This document shows, piece after piece, positions 8,527-17,182 of a stretch of DNA of 64,000 bases (position 1 is its first letter; each line of letters starts with the position of its first letter). This stretch comes from Flavobacteriales bacterium (GTDB taxonomy: Bacteria; Bacteroidota; Bacteroidia; Flavobacteriales; UBA7430). A program made the translations under genes and the position numbers. The notes below the pieces were generated by a model that did no database searches, was not told the DNA's origin, and saw only the letters and a list, made by a program, of their open reading frames with translations. Location: assembly GCA_002707145.1 (NCBI GenBank), contig PAMD01000003.1:46477-110476 (forward strand). Reading direction: 5' to 3'.

Positions 8527-9653
8527 GGATTTATCATTGAGTATATTTCTTTTAGACTTTTTGCTTCATTATTCCAAACTAACTCTGCTGCGGCATGTTT
8601 AAGATTTTTCTTCCATTGTTTATTAAGGTTTTTATTTTCAAGGATAAATTTAATTTTATCTGCAATATGTGTTGGTTCGTAGTTGTCTATAAAAAGACCT
8701 ATTCCATAGCTCGAAATGATCTTTTCTATTTCAGGTAATTTGCTTGCAAGTATAGGTGTATTAGAATGTATATAATCAAACAGTTTATTGGGTAAACTGA
8801 AATTGTAATTAATGTTGCTATTTTTATCTAGTGTAAGTCCTAATTGGGCATGATGTGTATATTGCATCATTTGTGCATAAGGCATTTTATCCTTAAACAA
8901 GACACAGTTCTCCAAGTTTAGTTCTTTAACTCTTTTTTTAAGCTGTGGAACGACATCCCCATTTCCCACAATCAAGAAGCAAACATTTTCTAGGTATTTC
9001 ATAGCCTCCACGGCTTCCTCTATTCCTCTATCTATATTTATTCCAGCTCCCTGAGTAATAATCAGATGTTTATCTTTAGGTATTTTTAGTTCAGATTTGC
9101 TTTTTATTCGCTGAATAGAGGTTGGATTAGGAATATTTCTCATTACAAACAAATTTTTTCTGTACTTTTTCTTATACAGTTTTGCAATAGAATAATTGAC
9201 GGTTAATATGTATTTTAACTGAGGGAAAATAGTTTTCTCAATTTTTGTCCATATTGATTTGACAATGGCTTTGTTTTGAATTTCGGGAACTTCAGTAAAG
9301 TATTCGTGAGAATCGTATACAATAGGTTTGTTTCTTATTTTAGAGGCTATATAGTTTGCTAAAAGAGTATCTAGGTCATTTGCATGAAATATATCTACCC
9401 GAGAGACAAGTAAAAGCAATAAAAGCCTAAAGTTATATTCTGCATAAAAAAGAGCCCCTCTATTAAAAAATAGGCGCATTCTTATGCATTTATAGTCTCT
9501 TTTTAATTCCTCACTTTCATTAAGCAGTCGTCCTACTAAAAGAATGTCATAGTCAAGTTCGATTAAGCTATCGCATACTTTTTTCACTCTTTGATCTGTG
9601 AAAAGATCATTTGTTACAGATACAATTATGCGCTTTTTTGTCCTTTTTTTCAT
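8523..9653 (-). CDS. Family 4-type (GT-B) glycosyltransferase
   Basis: A 376-residue GT-B fold glycosyltransferase. The N-terminal half has 'SVTNDLFTDQRVKKVCDSL' and 'DIFHANDLDTLLANYIAS', the C-terminal donor-binding half has 'GAGINIDRGIEEAVEAM', 'LIVGNGD' and 'SLPNKLFDYIHSNTPILAS' as in GT4 enzymes using nucleotide sugars. The acceptor is unknown; surface polysaccharide or glycolipid synthesis is the likely role. It stands alone: no other sugar genes are nearby. A TATCTTCG box (9659-9666) lies only 5 bp before the ATG, and a long perfect hairpin sits 32 bp upstream, so its transcript leader is probably very short. Confidence 0.85.
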   Translation of the reverse strand: MKKRTKKRIIVSVTNDLFTDQRVKKVCDSLIELDYDILLVGRLLNESEELKRDYKCIRMRLFFNRGALFYAEYNFRLLLLLLVSRVDIFHANDLDTLLANYIASKIRNKPIVYDSHEYFTEVPEIQNKAIVKSIWTKIEKTIFPQLKYILTVNYSIAKLYKKKYRKNLFVMRNIPNPTSIQRIKSKSELKIPKDKHLIITQGAGINIDRGIEEAVEAMKYLENVCFLIVGNGDVVPQLKKRVKELNLENCVLFKDKMPYAQMMQYTHHAQLGLTLDKNSNINYNFSLPNKLFDYIHSNTPILASKLPEIEKIISSYGIGLFIDNYEPTHIADKIKFILENKNLNKQWKKNLKHAAAELVWNNEAKSLKEIYSMINP

Positions 9654-9684
9654 TAATACGAAGATACTAATTCAACTCTAACAA

Positions 9685-9729
9685 AAATAAATAGGTACAA
9701 GTATAGTATATACTTGTACCTATTTATTT
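9685..9729 (-). terminator. Perfect 21-bp hairpin, probable terminator of the rpe-side transcript
   Basis: Arms 9685-9705 and 9709-9729 are exact reverse complements with a 3-base loop. Read on the minus strand the stem is followed by a U-rich run (ATTTTTGTT), so it would end transcripts coming from rpe and the remnant gene. Its near-perfect symmetry also allows a two-way terminator or a protein-binding site for the glycosyltransferase gene that starts 32 bp further on. Confidence 0.55.
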
Positions 9730-9931
9730 GCTTGTGATTATTTTCAATATCCAAACACTTAAAATTCAAAAAACAAAACAATAGATACTATAGATTCCAA
9801 TGGTAATTTATTAAATGAGTGAAACACTAAGGTATTCATTAAGAAAATCAAGGTATGATAACTCAAATTAATCACAAGAATTAGAGAAAATAATAAATAA
9901 ACACATGGCTTGAAGTCTTGATAAAACTGAC

Positions 9932-10221
9932 TCAAAGCCTTTTACTAAATAATCTAGATTTAATTTCTTGATCATCTACTTGACCATCTTCATTATTGTT
10001 TAAAATTTCTGCGCATATTGCAGCTGCTTCAGTACTTTTTCGTCTGAGATAGAGGCCTCTGCATAAATACTGAAACAATCTAAAACTAGAACATATTTTG
10101 AGAATTCAGAAAATGCAATTTGATCTTTATTTAGGTTCTCTTTAATGTCCAAACAAATTATATTCTGAGAGATTATTGGACAGTTTATAAATATGATTAA
10201 AGAAGCTAAAAGTTTTTTCGT
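9932..10221 (-). pseudogene. Decayed remnant of a secreted EF-hand-like protein gene
   Basis: Directly behind rpe, the minus strand reads (from an ACG where ATG is expected) a signal-peptide-like start 'KKLLASLIIFINCPIISQ', then 'VLDCFSIYAEASISDEKVL'; after a one-base loss near 10040 the next frame continues 'EAAAICAEILNNNEDGQVDDQEI' (broken here as EAAAICAEIL + NNNEDGQVDDQEI), a calcium-loop-like D/N-rich motif, and stops at TGA 9932. A further stop-free frame on to 9759 may be the next piece after a second shift. The pattern resembles secreted proteins of marine Bacteroidota with '(V)L.AA.(I)A..LDN(N)EDG.(V)D', recalled but not searched. Lost start, frameshift and truncation point to a dead gene. 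Confidence 0.6.
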
Positions 10222-10233
10222 ATTCTTGTGATT

Positions 10234-10884
10234 TTAAATTAATTTTAGTTCAGAAATTGTATCAAGAGGATTTTTTGATTTGAATATGAAACTTCCCGAA
10301 ACAAGAACGTCTGCTCCAGCTTGAATTAATGACTTTGCATTTTTATTATTAACACCTCCATCTATTTCTATGAGTGTATTGGCTTTATTATCTAATATCA
10401 GTTTTTTTAATTGTCGAGTCTTCTCATAGGTATGATGAATAAAAGACTGGCCTCCAAATCCAGGATTTACAGACATGAGACAAACTAGATCAATGTCTTG
10501 AATGATGTTTGATAACATTGAAACCGGAGTGTGGGGATTTATAGCAACACCTGCTTTCATACCTTCAGCCTTAATCGTTTGTAGGGTTCGGTGTAAATGG
10601 GGGCATACCTCATAGTGAACTGAGAGGATGTCAGCGCCTATTTGTTTAAATTTTGAAATGTATTTATCTGGATTTGAGATCATCAAGTGAATGTCTAGAG
10701 GTTTTTGTGCATGCTTTTTCATGGCCATGATTACTGGCATTCCAAAGGAAATATTAGGAACAAAAACGCCATCCATTACATCTATATGAAACCAATCCGC
10801 TTTTGAGGAGTTTATCATTTCGAAGTCACGCTGAATATTTGAAAAATCAGCAGCAAGAACAGATGGGGCGATTAAATGAGACAT
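10234..10884 (-). CDS. rpe: Ribulose-phosphate 3-epimerase
   Basis: Interconverts ribulose 5-phosphate and xylulose 5-phosphate in the pentose phosphate pathway. The 216-residue TIM barrel has 'APSVLAADF', 'WFHIDVMDG', 'DIHLMISNP', 'VNPGFGGQSF' and 'IEIDGGVN', which supply the metal ligands and acid/base aspartates. Length matches the family. It follows rpoD on the same strand but an intrinsic terminator lies between them, so it may rely on read-through or its own promoter. Behind it lies the decayed gene remnant. Confidence 0.96.
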   Translation of the reverse strand: MSHLIAPSVLAADFSNIQRDFEMINSSKADWFHIDVMDGVFVPNISFGMPVIMAMKKHAQKPLDIHLMISNPDKYISKFKQIGADILSVHYEVCPHLHRTLQTIKAEGMKAGVAINPHTPVSMLSNIIQDIDLVCLMSVNPGFGGQSFIHHTYEKTRQLKKLILDNKANTLIEIDGGVNNKNAKSLIQAGADVLVSGSFIFKSKNPLDTISELKLI

Positions 10885-10904
10885 ATTTTAATTTTTTAGA
10901 TCAA

Positions 10905-10929
10905 AAAAAAGAAGGCATTAGCCTTCTTA
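10905..10929 (-). terminator. Intrinsic terminator of rpoD
   Basis: On the minus strand AAGAAGGC-TAAT-GCCTTCTT is followed directly by a run of T. The hairpin begins inside the rpoD stop codon. Confidence 0.8.
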
Positions 10930-11790
10930 TCCTAGATATGTTTTTAGAATTTTGCTTCGAGAGACATGCTTTAGTCGTCGAATAGCTTTCTCTTTAATTT
11001 GTCGTACTCGTTCTCTGGTGAGATCAAATCTTTCTCCGATTTCTTCAAGAGTTAGTGCTTGTTTACTTTCTAGTCCAAAATAAAGACGAATTACATCAGC
11101 CTCTCTAGGCGTCAAAGTTTCTAATGCACGTTCTATTTCTATGCTCAAAGAGGCATTCAAAAGTTCTCTATCCGGATTTGGACTCTCTCCAGAGCGCAAC
11201 ACGTCGTAAAGGTTAGAGTCTTCCCCTTCTACTAGGGGAGCATCCATGGATACATGTCTACCTGAGTTTCTTTGAGATTCTTTGACATCAGACTCACTCA
11301 TGTCAAGGAAAGTGGCGATCTCTGAAGCAGATGGTGCTCTTTCCTCGGCTTGTTCAATGGAAGCGTAAGCCTTGTTTATTTTATTAATAGAACCAATTTT
11401 ATTTAAGGGCAAGCGGACGATTCTTGACTGCTCTGCTAGTGCCTGAAGTATAGATTGTCTAATCCACCATACAGCATATGAGATAAATTTAAATCCACGA
11501 GTTTCGTCAAATCTTTGGGCGGCTTTAATAAGCCCTAAATTCCCTTCATTGATGAGGTCGGGAAGAGATAATCCTTGATTTTGATATTGTTTTGCCACAG
11601 ACACTACAAAACGAAGATTTGATTTGGTTAGCTTTTCCAAAGCAATCTGGTCTCCCTCTCGAATTCTTTGAGCTAATTCTACTTCTTCTTCTGCAGTAAT
11701 CAAATCTACTTTACCAATTTCCTGAAGATATTTGTCAAGAGAGGCAGTTTCTCTGTTTGTGACCTGTTTGGTGATTTTTAATTGGCGCAT
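10927..11790 (-). CDS. rpoD: Primary RNA polymerase sigma factor
   Basis: A 287-residue sigma-70 family protein of the kind that serves as the primary sigma in Bacteroidota, lacking the long N-terminal region 1.1 of E. coli RpoD. Region 1.2 ('[15 protein letters not shown]'), region 2 ('[17 protein letters not shown]', '[13 protein letters not shown]', '[13 protein letters not shown]'), region 3 and region 4 ('[24 protein letters not shown]') are complete. It recognises the unusual TTTG / TAnnTTTG promoters found upstream of many genes here. The N-terminus '[14 protein letters not shown]' is near invariant in the phylum, so the start is firm. Confidence 0.96.
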   Translation of the reverse strand: MRQLKITKQVTNRETASLDKYLQEIGKVDLITAEEEVELAQRIREGDQIALEKLTKSNLRFVVSVAKQYQNQGLSLPDLINEGNLGLIKAAQRFDETRGFKFISYAVWWIRQSILQALAEQSRIVRLPLNKIGSINKINKAYASIEQAEERAPSASEIATFLDMSESDVKESQRNSGRHVSMDAPLVEGEDSNLYDVLRSGESPNPDRELLNASLSIEIERALETLTPREADVIRLYFGLESKQALTLEEIGERFDLTRERVRQIKEKAIRRLKHVSRSKILKTYLG

Positions 11791-11858
11791 GGTTCTATAT
11801 TTTATTGTTTCATTATATACGTTAAAAATGTTTTAAAGGTTACATTCTGAAGTAAAAT

Positions 11859-12470
11859 TTAAATTTCTTGTAGGTATTCAATGATTTTTGTGATCTCTTT
11901 ATCGTTATCTATTCCTGGAATAATTAAATCTGCATATAACTTTCCGGGGAGTACGAATTTTTCAAACATGGGTTTTACTGTTTTCTGATATTGATCTAGG
12001 ATACTTTCCTTGGAACGTCCTCTTTCATGAAAGTCTCTGATGATTCTCCTTTCGAGACATTCTTTTTGATTTAGATCAACATAAATAGTCATATCGAATA
12101 ATTGTCTCAGAAAATTCTGACTAAATATTAAAGTACCCTCTATGATAATTATTTTTTTTGGGAAAATTTTATTGGTTTTGTTTTGTCTAAGATGGCTACT
12201 GAAATCATATATAGGTTGGTCAACTGCTATTCCTGTTTGCAGTGATTTTATATGAGTTTCTAGTAATCTTAGATCCAGGGAATCTGGGTGGTCAAAATTT
12301 TGATGATTTCTTTGTTCAAATGATAAATGGTTGTAATTTTTGTAGTAACAATCTTGACTGATGAGTAATGTATTCTCTTGATTTAAAGAATTTATTACTT
12401 TTTTAGAAGCCGAAGTCTTTCCAGATGCACTTGCGCCTGATATTCCAATAATTTTAGTTTTTATTTCCAT
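11859..12470 (-). CDS. udk: Uridine kinase
   Basis: Phosphorylates uridine (and cytidine) to the monophosphate for pyrimidine salvage. The 203-residue protein has the P-loop 'GISGASASGKTSAS' (about 10-22), the motif 'SQDCYYKN', 'FDHPDSLD' contacting the nucleoside, and 'IIIIEGTLIF' and 'RRIIRDFHERGRS' as in the uridine kinase / phosphoribulokinase family. It is slightly divergent: the usual 'EG(I/L)' position reads 'EGTL'. It lies downstream of pnp but a strong terminator separates them. Confidence 0.88.
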   Translation of the reverse strand: MEIKTKIIGISGASASGKTSASKKVINSLNQENTLLISQDCYYKNYNHLSFEQRNHQNFDHPDSLDLRLLETHIKSLQTGIAVDQPIYDFSSHLRQNKTNKIFPKKIIIIEGTLIFSQNFLRQLFDMTIYVDLNQKECLERRIIRDFHERGRSKESILDQYQKTVKPMFEKFVLPGKLYADLIIPGIDNDKEITKIIEYLQEI

Positions 12471-12481
12471 GATTTGAAAAT

Positions 12482-12515
12482 AAAAAATCCTCTTCGGATA
12501 GGAAGAGGATTTTTT
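12482..12515 (-). terminator. Intrinsic terminator of pnp
   Basis: A 14-bp stem (12482-12495 with 12502-12515, core ATCCTCTTC/GAAGAGGAT) with a 6-base loop, flanked by A and T runs so that it could work on either strand. It sits just after the pnp stop on the minus strand. Confidence 0.85.
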
Positions 12516-12530
12516 TAATTAATTAGAAGA

Positions 12531-14666
12531 TTATTCATTTTTTGTTTCAGGTTTAGGTAATAAAACTTTTCTAGAAAACTTCATTTTACCTGTTTTGACA
12601 TCAACATCTATAATTTTTACTCGAACTGGATCGTCTACTTTTAAGACATCTTCCACATTATTGATTCTTTTCCAGTCTATTTCAGATATATGTAATAATC
12701 CGTCTTTACCGGCCGCAATTTCAACAAAAGCACCATATGCTTGGATGTTTTTGACTCGCCCGTCATATTCTTCACCAACTGTTGGCATAAAGGCTATTTC
12801 GTTTATCTTGGCAATAGCCGCATCCATTCCATTTTTATTTGTTCCAAGAATTTCAACTTTACCGAATCCATCTACCTCTTCTATGGTGATGGTTGTATCA
12901 GTGTCTAATTGTAGTTTTTGGATAATTTTGCCACCCGGTCCGATAATTCCACCTATGCAATCTTTTGCCACTTTTAGAATCTCAATTCTCGGAGCATGAG
13001 GTTTTAGTTCTAATCTTGGCGAGTCGATTGTTTTAAGAATTTCTCCAAGGATATGCATTCTTCCTCCTTTAGATTGCTCTAATGCTTGAGTTAAAATATC
13101 GTAAGATAATCCTTTTACTTTGATATCCATTTGACAAGCAGTGATTCCATTTTCTGTTCCTGTTACTTTAAAGTCCATGTCTCCTAAATGATCTTCATCT
13201 CCTAATATATCAGAAAGAACAGCAAATCTACCTGTTTCTTCATCTGAAATTAATCCCATAGCAATACCAGATACCGGACGTTTCATTTGAATACCGGCAT
13301 CCATTAAGGCCAATGTTCCCGCACAAACCGTTGCCATTGAGGAAGAACCATTGGATTCTAAAATTTCAGAGACGATACGGATTGTATAAGGAGTTTCTGC
13401 AGGAATCATTCTTTTTAATGCTCGTTGGGCTAAGTTTCCATGTCCAATTTCTCTCCTACTGACTCCTCTAATTGGTCTCGCTTCACCAGTAGAGTAGGGC
13501 GGGAAGTTATAGTGAAGATAAAACTTTTCGGAGCCTTGGAATGTCACATTGTCGATTCGATTAACATCTAGAGCGGTTCCCAAAGTCACTGTTGATAAAG
13601 ATTGAGTTTCTCCTCGAGTGAATAAGGCTGAACCATGAACTGATGGTAAATAGTCGATTTCACTCCAGATTGGACGAATGTCTTTAGTGGATCTTCCATC
13701 TAACCGAATTCCTTCATTAAGCACAACGTTACGAATAGCCTCTTTTTCTACTTTTTGAAGATATTTACCCAGTAAAAATGATTTTTCAGTACGAAATTCT
13801 TCTTCTAAAGATTCTAGGAAAGTATTTCTAATTTCTCCAAAAGCTTCTTTTCGAGCTTTTTTATCTGGATTCCCACTTTTTGCAACCGAATAGGCCTGAT
13901 CATAACATGCTTTTCTTACTTTATCTAATAGGTTAAAATCATCAGTTTCCTCATGAGAATATTCTCTTTTATTTCCAACTTTGAAAGCGGATGCAAGTGC
14001 AATTTGTGCTGCACATTGTACTTTAATTGCTTCGTGGGCAAATTTAATTCCTTCAATCATTTCTGCTTCAGAAATTTCATCCATTTCACCCTCTACCATT
14101 GCAACACTGTCTATTGAGGCACCAACCATTAAGTCCATGTCTGCAGATTCAAGCTGTTCCGGATTCGGATTTACAATAAATTTTCCATCTATTCGTACTA
14201 CACGTACTTCCGAAATAGGTCCTTCAAAAGGTATATCTGAAAGGCTAAGGCATGCAGAAGCGGCAAGACCTGCAAGGGCATCCGGCATGCAGTTTTTGTC
14301 ATAAGACATCAATTGAATCATCAATTGTGTTTCTGAATGGTAGTCTGAGGGAAATAGTGGACGTAAAACCCGGTCTACAAGTCGCATGACTAAAATTTCT
14401 TGGTCAGAGGGTCTTGCTTCTCTTTTTAAGAACCCACCAGGATATCGGCCGTCTGCAGCAAATTTCTCTCTATAATCTACGGTTAAAGGCAAGAAATTAA
14501 CTCCTTCCTTTGCATCTTTATTAGAAACAACTGTAGCCAACAACATGGTATCTCCCATACGGACAACTACAGAACCATGTGCTTGTTTAGCAAGTCGGCC
14601 TGTTTCGATTTCAATTGTTCTTCCATCTCCTAAGTTGATGGTTTGTTTAAGTCCTTGTGGGATCAT
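12531..14666 (-). CDS. pnp: Polyribonucleotide nucleotidyltransferase (PNPase)
   Basis: Phosphorolytic 3'-5' exoribonuclease and RNA polymerase of the degradosome-like decay machinery. The 711-residue protein has two RNase PH domains (about 10-230 and 310-535, the second with '[10 protein letters not shown]' and '[13 protein letters not shown]'), an alpha-helical linker, a KH domain with '[16 protein letters not shown]' (about 570) and an S1 domain ('[19 protein letters not shown]', about 645-670). Length and order are standard. It follows rpsO, the conserved rpsO-pnp order in bacteria, although a hairpin lies between them. Confidence 0.97.
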   Translation of the reverse strand: MIPQGLKQTINLGDGRTIEIETGRLAKQAHGSVVVRMGDTMLLATVVSNKDAKEGVNFLPLTVDYREKFAADGRYPGGFLKREARPSDQEILVMRLVDRVLRPLFPSDYHSETQLMIQLMSYDKNCMPDALAGLAASACLSLSDIPFEGPISEVRVVRIDGKFIVNPNPEQLESADMDLMVGASIDSVAMVEGEMDEISEAEMIEGIKFAHEAIKVQCAAQIALASAFKVGNKREYSHEETDDFNLLDKVRKACYDQAYSVAKSGNPDKKARKEAFGEIRNTFLESLEEEFRTEKSFLLGKYLQKVEKEAIRNVVLNEGIRLDGRSTKDIRPIWSEIDYLPSVHGSALFTRGETQSLSTVTLGTALDVNRIDNVTFQGSEKFYLHYNFPPYSTGEARPIRGVSRREIGHGNLAQRALKRMIPAETPYTIRIVSEILESNGSSSMATVCAGTLALMDAGIQMKRPVSGIAMGLISDEETGRFAVLSDILGDEDHLGDMDFKVTGTENGITACQMDIKVKGLSYDILTQALEQSKGGRMHILGEILKTIDSPRLELKPHAPRIEILKVAKDCIGGIIGPGGKIIQKLQLDTDTTITIEEVDGFGKVEILGTNKNGMDAAIAKINEIAFMPTVGEEYDGRVKNIQAYGAFVEIAAGKDGLLHISEIDWKRINNVEDVLKVDDPVRVKIIDVDVKTGKMKFSRKVLLPKPETKNE

Positions 14667-14796
14667 AATAAAATATTTATTTAACTTTTAACAAACAGAT
14701 TGGGTTTACTTTAAGGATTGAACCTATGGGCTTATAAGAATGGGTTAATTTTTTTTTTAAAATTCTGATTGTCAAAAGCAATCTTATAAAACCAAC

Positions 14797-14823
14797 AAAA
14801 GGCTGTGCTATGCACGCCTTTTG
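14797..14823 (-). terminator. Hairpin after rpsO, possible terminator or attenuator before pnp
   Basis: On the minus strand AAAAGGC-GTGC-ATA-GCAC(A)GCCTTTT forms an 11-bp stem with one bulged A, followed by a broken T run (GTTGGTTTT). It may reduce read-through from rpsO to pnp. Confidence 0.5.
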
Positions 14824-14837
14824 AATTATTGTCAGGA

Positions 14838-15107
14838 CTATTTTCTTAATCCAAGCTCTTTCACGATTTTTCTATATCGCAGTACATCAACTTTAATGAG
14901 ATAGTTGAGAAGTTTTCTTCTCTTTCCGACCAAGGCAACTAGGGATCTTTGCGTTCCGTAATCTTTCTTATTTTTTTTAAGATGGCTAGTTAGGTGGGCA
15001 ATTCGAAAGGTGAAAAGAGCAATTTGAGCTTCAGGAGAACCTGTGTCTTTTTTGTTTTTACCGTGAGTTTTAAAAAACTCTTGTTTTTTTTCTTTGCTAA
15101 GGTACAT
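14838..15107 (-). CDS. rpsO: 30S ribosomal protein S15
   Basis: The 89-residue S15 protein binds the 16S rRNA three-way junction early in small-subunit assembly. Family motifs 'DTGSPEAQIALFTFRIAHLTSHLKKN' (in parts) and 'GKRRKLLNYL' are intact, and length is exact. It precedes pnp in the conserved order. A TACATTTG box 46 bp before the ATG gives it its own promoter. Confidence 0.97.
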   Translation of the reverse strand: MYLSKEKKQEFFKTHGKNKKDTGSPEAQIALFTFRIAHLTSHLKKNKKDYGTQRSLVALVGKRRKLLNYLIKVDVLRYRKIVKELGLRK

Positions 15108-15152
15108 GCCTAAATTTTATTTAATGTTAGTTATGTATTAATTATTGGATTG

Positions 15153-15160
15153 CAAATGTA
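15153..15160 (-). promoter_or_regulatory. Candidate -7 box (TACATTTG) for rpsO
   Basis: A perfect TAnnTTTG match on the minus strand, in the gap just after the accD stop and 46 bp before the rpsO ATG. No confident -33 element was seen. Confidence 0.45.
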
Positions 15161-15165
15161 AGGAA

Positions 15166-16035
15166 TTAATCTGATTTTAATTCTTCGTCTGCATAATATG
15201 TCATTTTAAGGAATTGATTCACTTTTTCTTTTAATTTCCTACGTTCTACAATAAAATCCAAAAAGCCATGTTCCATTACAAATTCTGAAGTTTGAAAATC
15301 TTCAGGAAGATCTTTTCCTATGGTTTCTTTAACCACTCGAGGCCCTGCAAAGCCAATCAATGCACCAGGTTCTGCAATGTTAATGTCTCCAAGCATAGCA
15401 AAAGAAGCTGTAATTCCTCCTGTGGTAGGATCTGTCAGTAAAGAGATATATGGTATTTTTTCTTTCGACAATTGGGATAGTCTAGCAGAGGTCTTAGCCA
15501 TTTGCATTAAAGAAAATGCTGCTTCCATCATTCTAGCACCGCCAGATTTTGAAATCATCATAAATGGAATTTTGTGGTCTATAGAGTGTTTAATGGCTCG
15601 CGCAATTTTTTCACCTACCACAGATCCCATGGATCCTCCGATAAAATTAAAATTCATACAAGCAATAGTTATTTTCTTACCACAAAGTTCACCTACCCCA
15701 GATGTTAGAGCATCTTTTAGACCAGTTTTTTTCATTGCGGTACTAAGTCTGTATTTATATTCTTTTGTATCCTCAAATTTTAGTGGATCAGCGGAAATCA
15801 TTTCTGCATCTAATTCCTTAAATATTCCGTTGTCAAATAAGAGTCCAAAGTATTCTTTAGAATTTATTCTTTGATGATGTGAACAGTTTTGACAGACCCA
15901 CAAATTATACTGATGTTCGTCAGAAGAAACAACCACCTTACATTTTGGGCATTTGTACCAAAGACCTTCTGGGATTTCCTTTTTGTCTTTGGTTTCAGTG
16001 ACTACTTTTTTATCCTTTCTTTTAAACCAAAACAT
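15166..16035 (-). CDS. accD: Acetyl-CoA carboxylase carboxyltransferase subunit beta
   Basis: The beta half of the carboxyltransferase that makes malonyl-CoA for fatty acid synthesis, working with AccA. The 289-residue protein has the N-terminal four-cysteine zinc ribbon 'CPKC' ... 'CQNC' (about residues 29-51) and the crotonase-like core '[11 protein letters not shown]', '[16 protein letters not shown]', 'IGFAGPRV'. It begins 5 bp after the fba stop, so fba-accD are one transcript. Confidence 0.96.
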   Translation of the reverse strand: MFWFKRKDKKVVTETKDKKEIPEGLWYKCPKCKVVVSSDEHQYNLWVCQNCSHHQRINSKEYFGLLFDNGIFKELDAEMISADPLKFEDTKEYKYRLSTAMKKTGLKDALTSGVGELCGKKITIACMNFNFIGGSMGSVVGEKIARAIKHSIDHKIPFMMISKSGGARMMEAAFSLMQMAKTSARLSQLSKEKIPYISLLTDPTTGGITASFAMLGDINIAEPGALIGFAGPRVVKETIGKDLPEDFQTSEFVMEHGFLDFIVERRKLKEKVNQFLKMTYYADEELKSD

Positions 16036-16040
16036 GGGAT

Positions 16041-17108
16041 TTACGATAAAGTATTTACATTATTTAAGTCCTCAAAAGAGCGAATAAGACGCTTTTTGAA
16101 GGAGAGCTCACCGGCGCGAAGGTATTTCCTGGGGTCATAGTATTTTTTGTTGGGTATTTCTTCTCCATGAGGATTGCCAATTTGCTGTAACAAATAGTCT
16201 TTATTATCTAATATATAATCTCTTACCCCTTCGGTAAACGCAAATTGAAGGTCTGTATCCAGATTCATTTTGATTACTCCATAAGAAATTCCTTCTCTAA
16301 TTTGTTCAATACTTGAGCCCGACCCCCCATGAAAGACAAAATCTACAGGATTTTCTTCAGAAATATTAAATTTTGATCGAATAAACTCTTGGGAGTTTTT
16401 CAGGATAATCGGAGTGAGAATTACATTTCCAGGCTTATATACTCCATGAACATTCCCAAAGGCTGCAGCAATGGTGAATTTATTTGAAATCTTCATCAAT
16501 TCTTCGTAGGCATAGGCAACCTCGTCAGGTTGAGTATATAGTTCAGAATTATCTATTTCGCTGTTGTCAATCCCGTCTTCTTCACCACCAGTGACACCCA
16601 ATTCGATTTCTAAGGTGATTCCAATCTTACTCATTCGAGCAAGATATTTTTTGCAAGTTTCAATATTTTCCTTAATTGGTTCGGCAGAAAGATCAATCAT
16701 ATGTGAGGAAAAAAGTGGTCTTCCGTGTAGTTTGAAATTTTTTTCACTAGCATCTAGCAAACCATCCATCCAAGTTAACCATGATTTTTGACAGTGATCT
16801 GTGTGAAGTATTACAGTTGCTCCATACAATTTGGCAATTTGGTGAACGTGAAGTGCTCCTGAAATACATCCATTAATGGCACCTTTTTCATTTTCATTAT
16901 TGAGATTTTTTCCGGCAAAAAAATGACCTCCCCCCTTTGAAAATTGAACAATTACAGGTGAGTTCAAATCAGCTGCAGTTTCTATCACTGCATTCACACT
17001 GGAAGTGGAACTAACGTTTACGGCAGGTAGTGCGAACTTATTTTTTTTAGCAAGCTTAAAGATTTTTTGTACTTCGTTGCCGTATGCAATACCGGGTTTG
17101 AATTCCAT
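16041..17108 (-). CDS. fbaA: Class II fructose-bisphosphate aldolase
   Basis: Zinc-dependent aldolase of glycolysis and gluconeogenesis. The 355-residue protein is of the long (E. coli FbaA) type, with zinc ligand motif 'HTDHC', the 'GVTGGEEDG' loop, '[10 protein letters not shown]' and 'FHGGSGS' phosphate binding. Two ATGs stand side by side (17111 and 17108); the second fits the family better. It heads an fba-accD pair, with a TAGATTTG box (17144-17151) about 36 bp upstream. Confidence 0.95.
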   Translation of the reverse strand: MEFKPGIAYGNEVQKIFKLAKKNKFALPAVNVSSTSSVNAVIETAADLNSPVIVQFSKGGGHFFAGKNLNNENEKGAINGCISGALHVHQIAKLYGATVILHTDHCQKSWLTWMDGLLDASEKNFKLHGRPLFSSHMIDLSAEPIKENIETCKKYLARMSKIGITLEIELGVTGGEEDGIDNSEIDNSELYTQPDEVAYAYEELMKISNKFTIAAAFGNVHGVYKPGNVILTPIILKNSQEFIRSKFNISEENPVDFVFHGGSGSSIEQIREGISYGVIKMNLDTDLQFAFTEGVRDYILDNKDYLLQQIGNPHGEEIPNKKYYDPRKYLRAGELSFKKRLIRSFEDLNNVNTLS

Positions 17109-17143
17109 CATTTTTTTAAGTTATATTTACGAACATCATTTTA

Positions 17144-17151
17144 CAAATCTA
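17144..17151 (-). promoter_or_regulatory. Candidate -7 box (TAGATTTG) for fbaA-accD
   Basis: Matches TAnnTTTG on the minus strand, 35 bp before the start at 17108, in the short gap after tamL. No clear -33 box. Confidence 0.4.
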
Positions 17152-17182
17152 AACAAATATTAATCAGAGTTAAAGATTTTAA

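Noticed and set aside
9685..9729. CRISPR repeat
   Set aside because: It is a single palindromic unit with no further copies or spacers nearby.
15320..15874. A 184-codon open frame antisense to accD
   Set aside because: It lies wholly opposite a conserved gene, its protein is low-complexity and resembles nothing known; it is a shadow of accD codon use. Similar antisense frames over pnp, the permease and the TlpA gene were dropped for the same reason.
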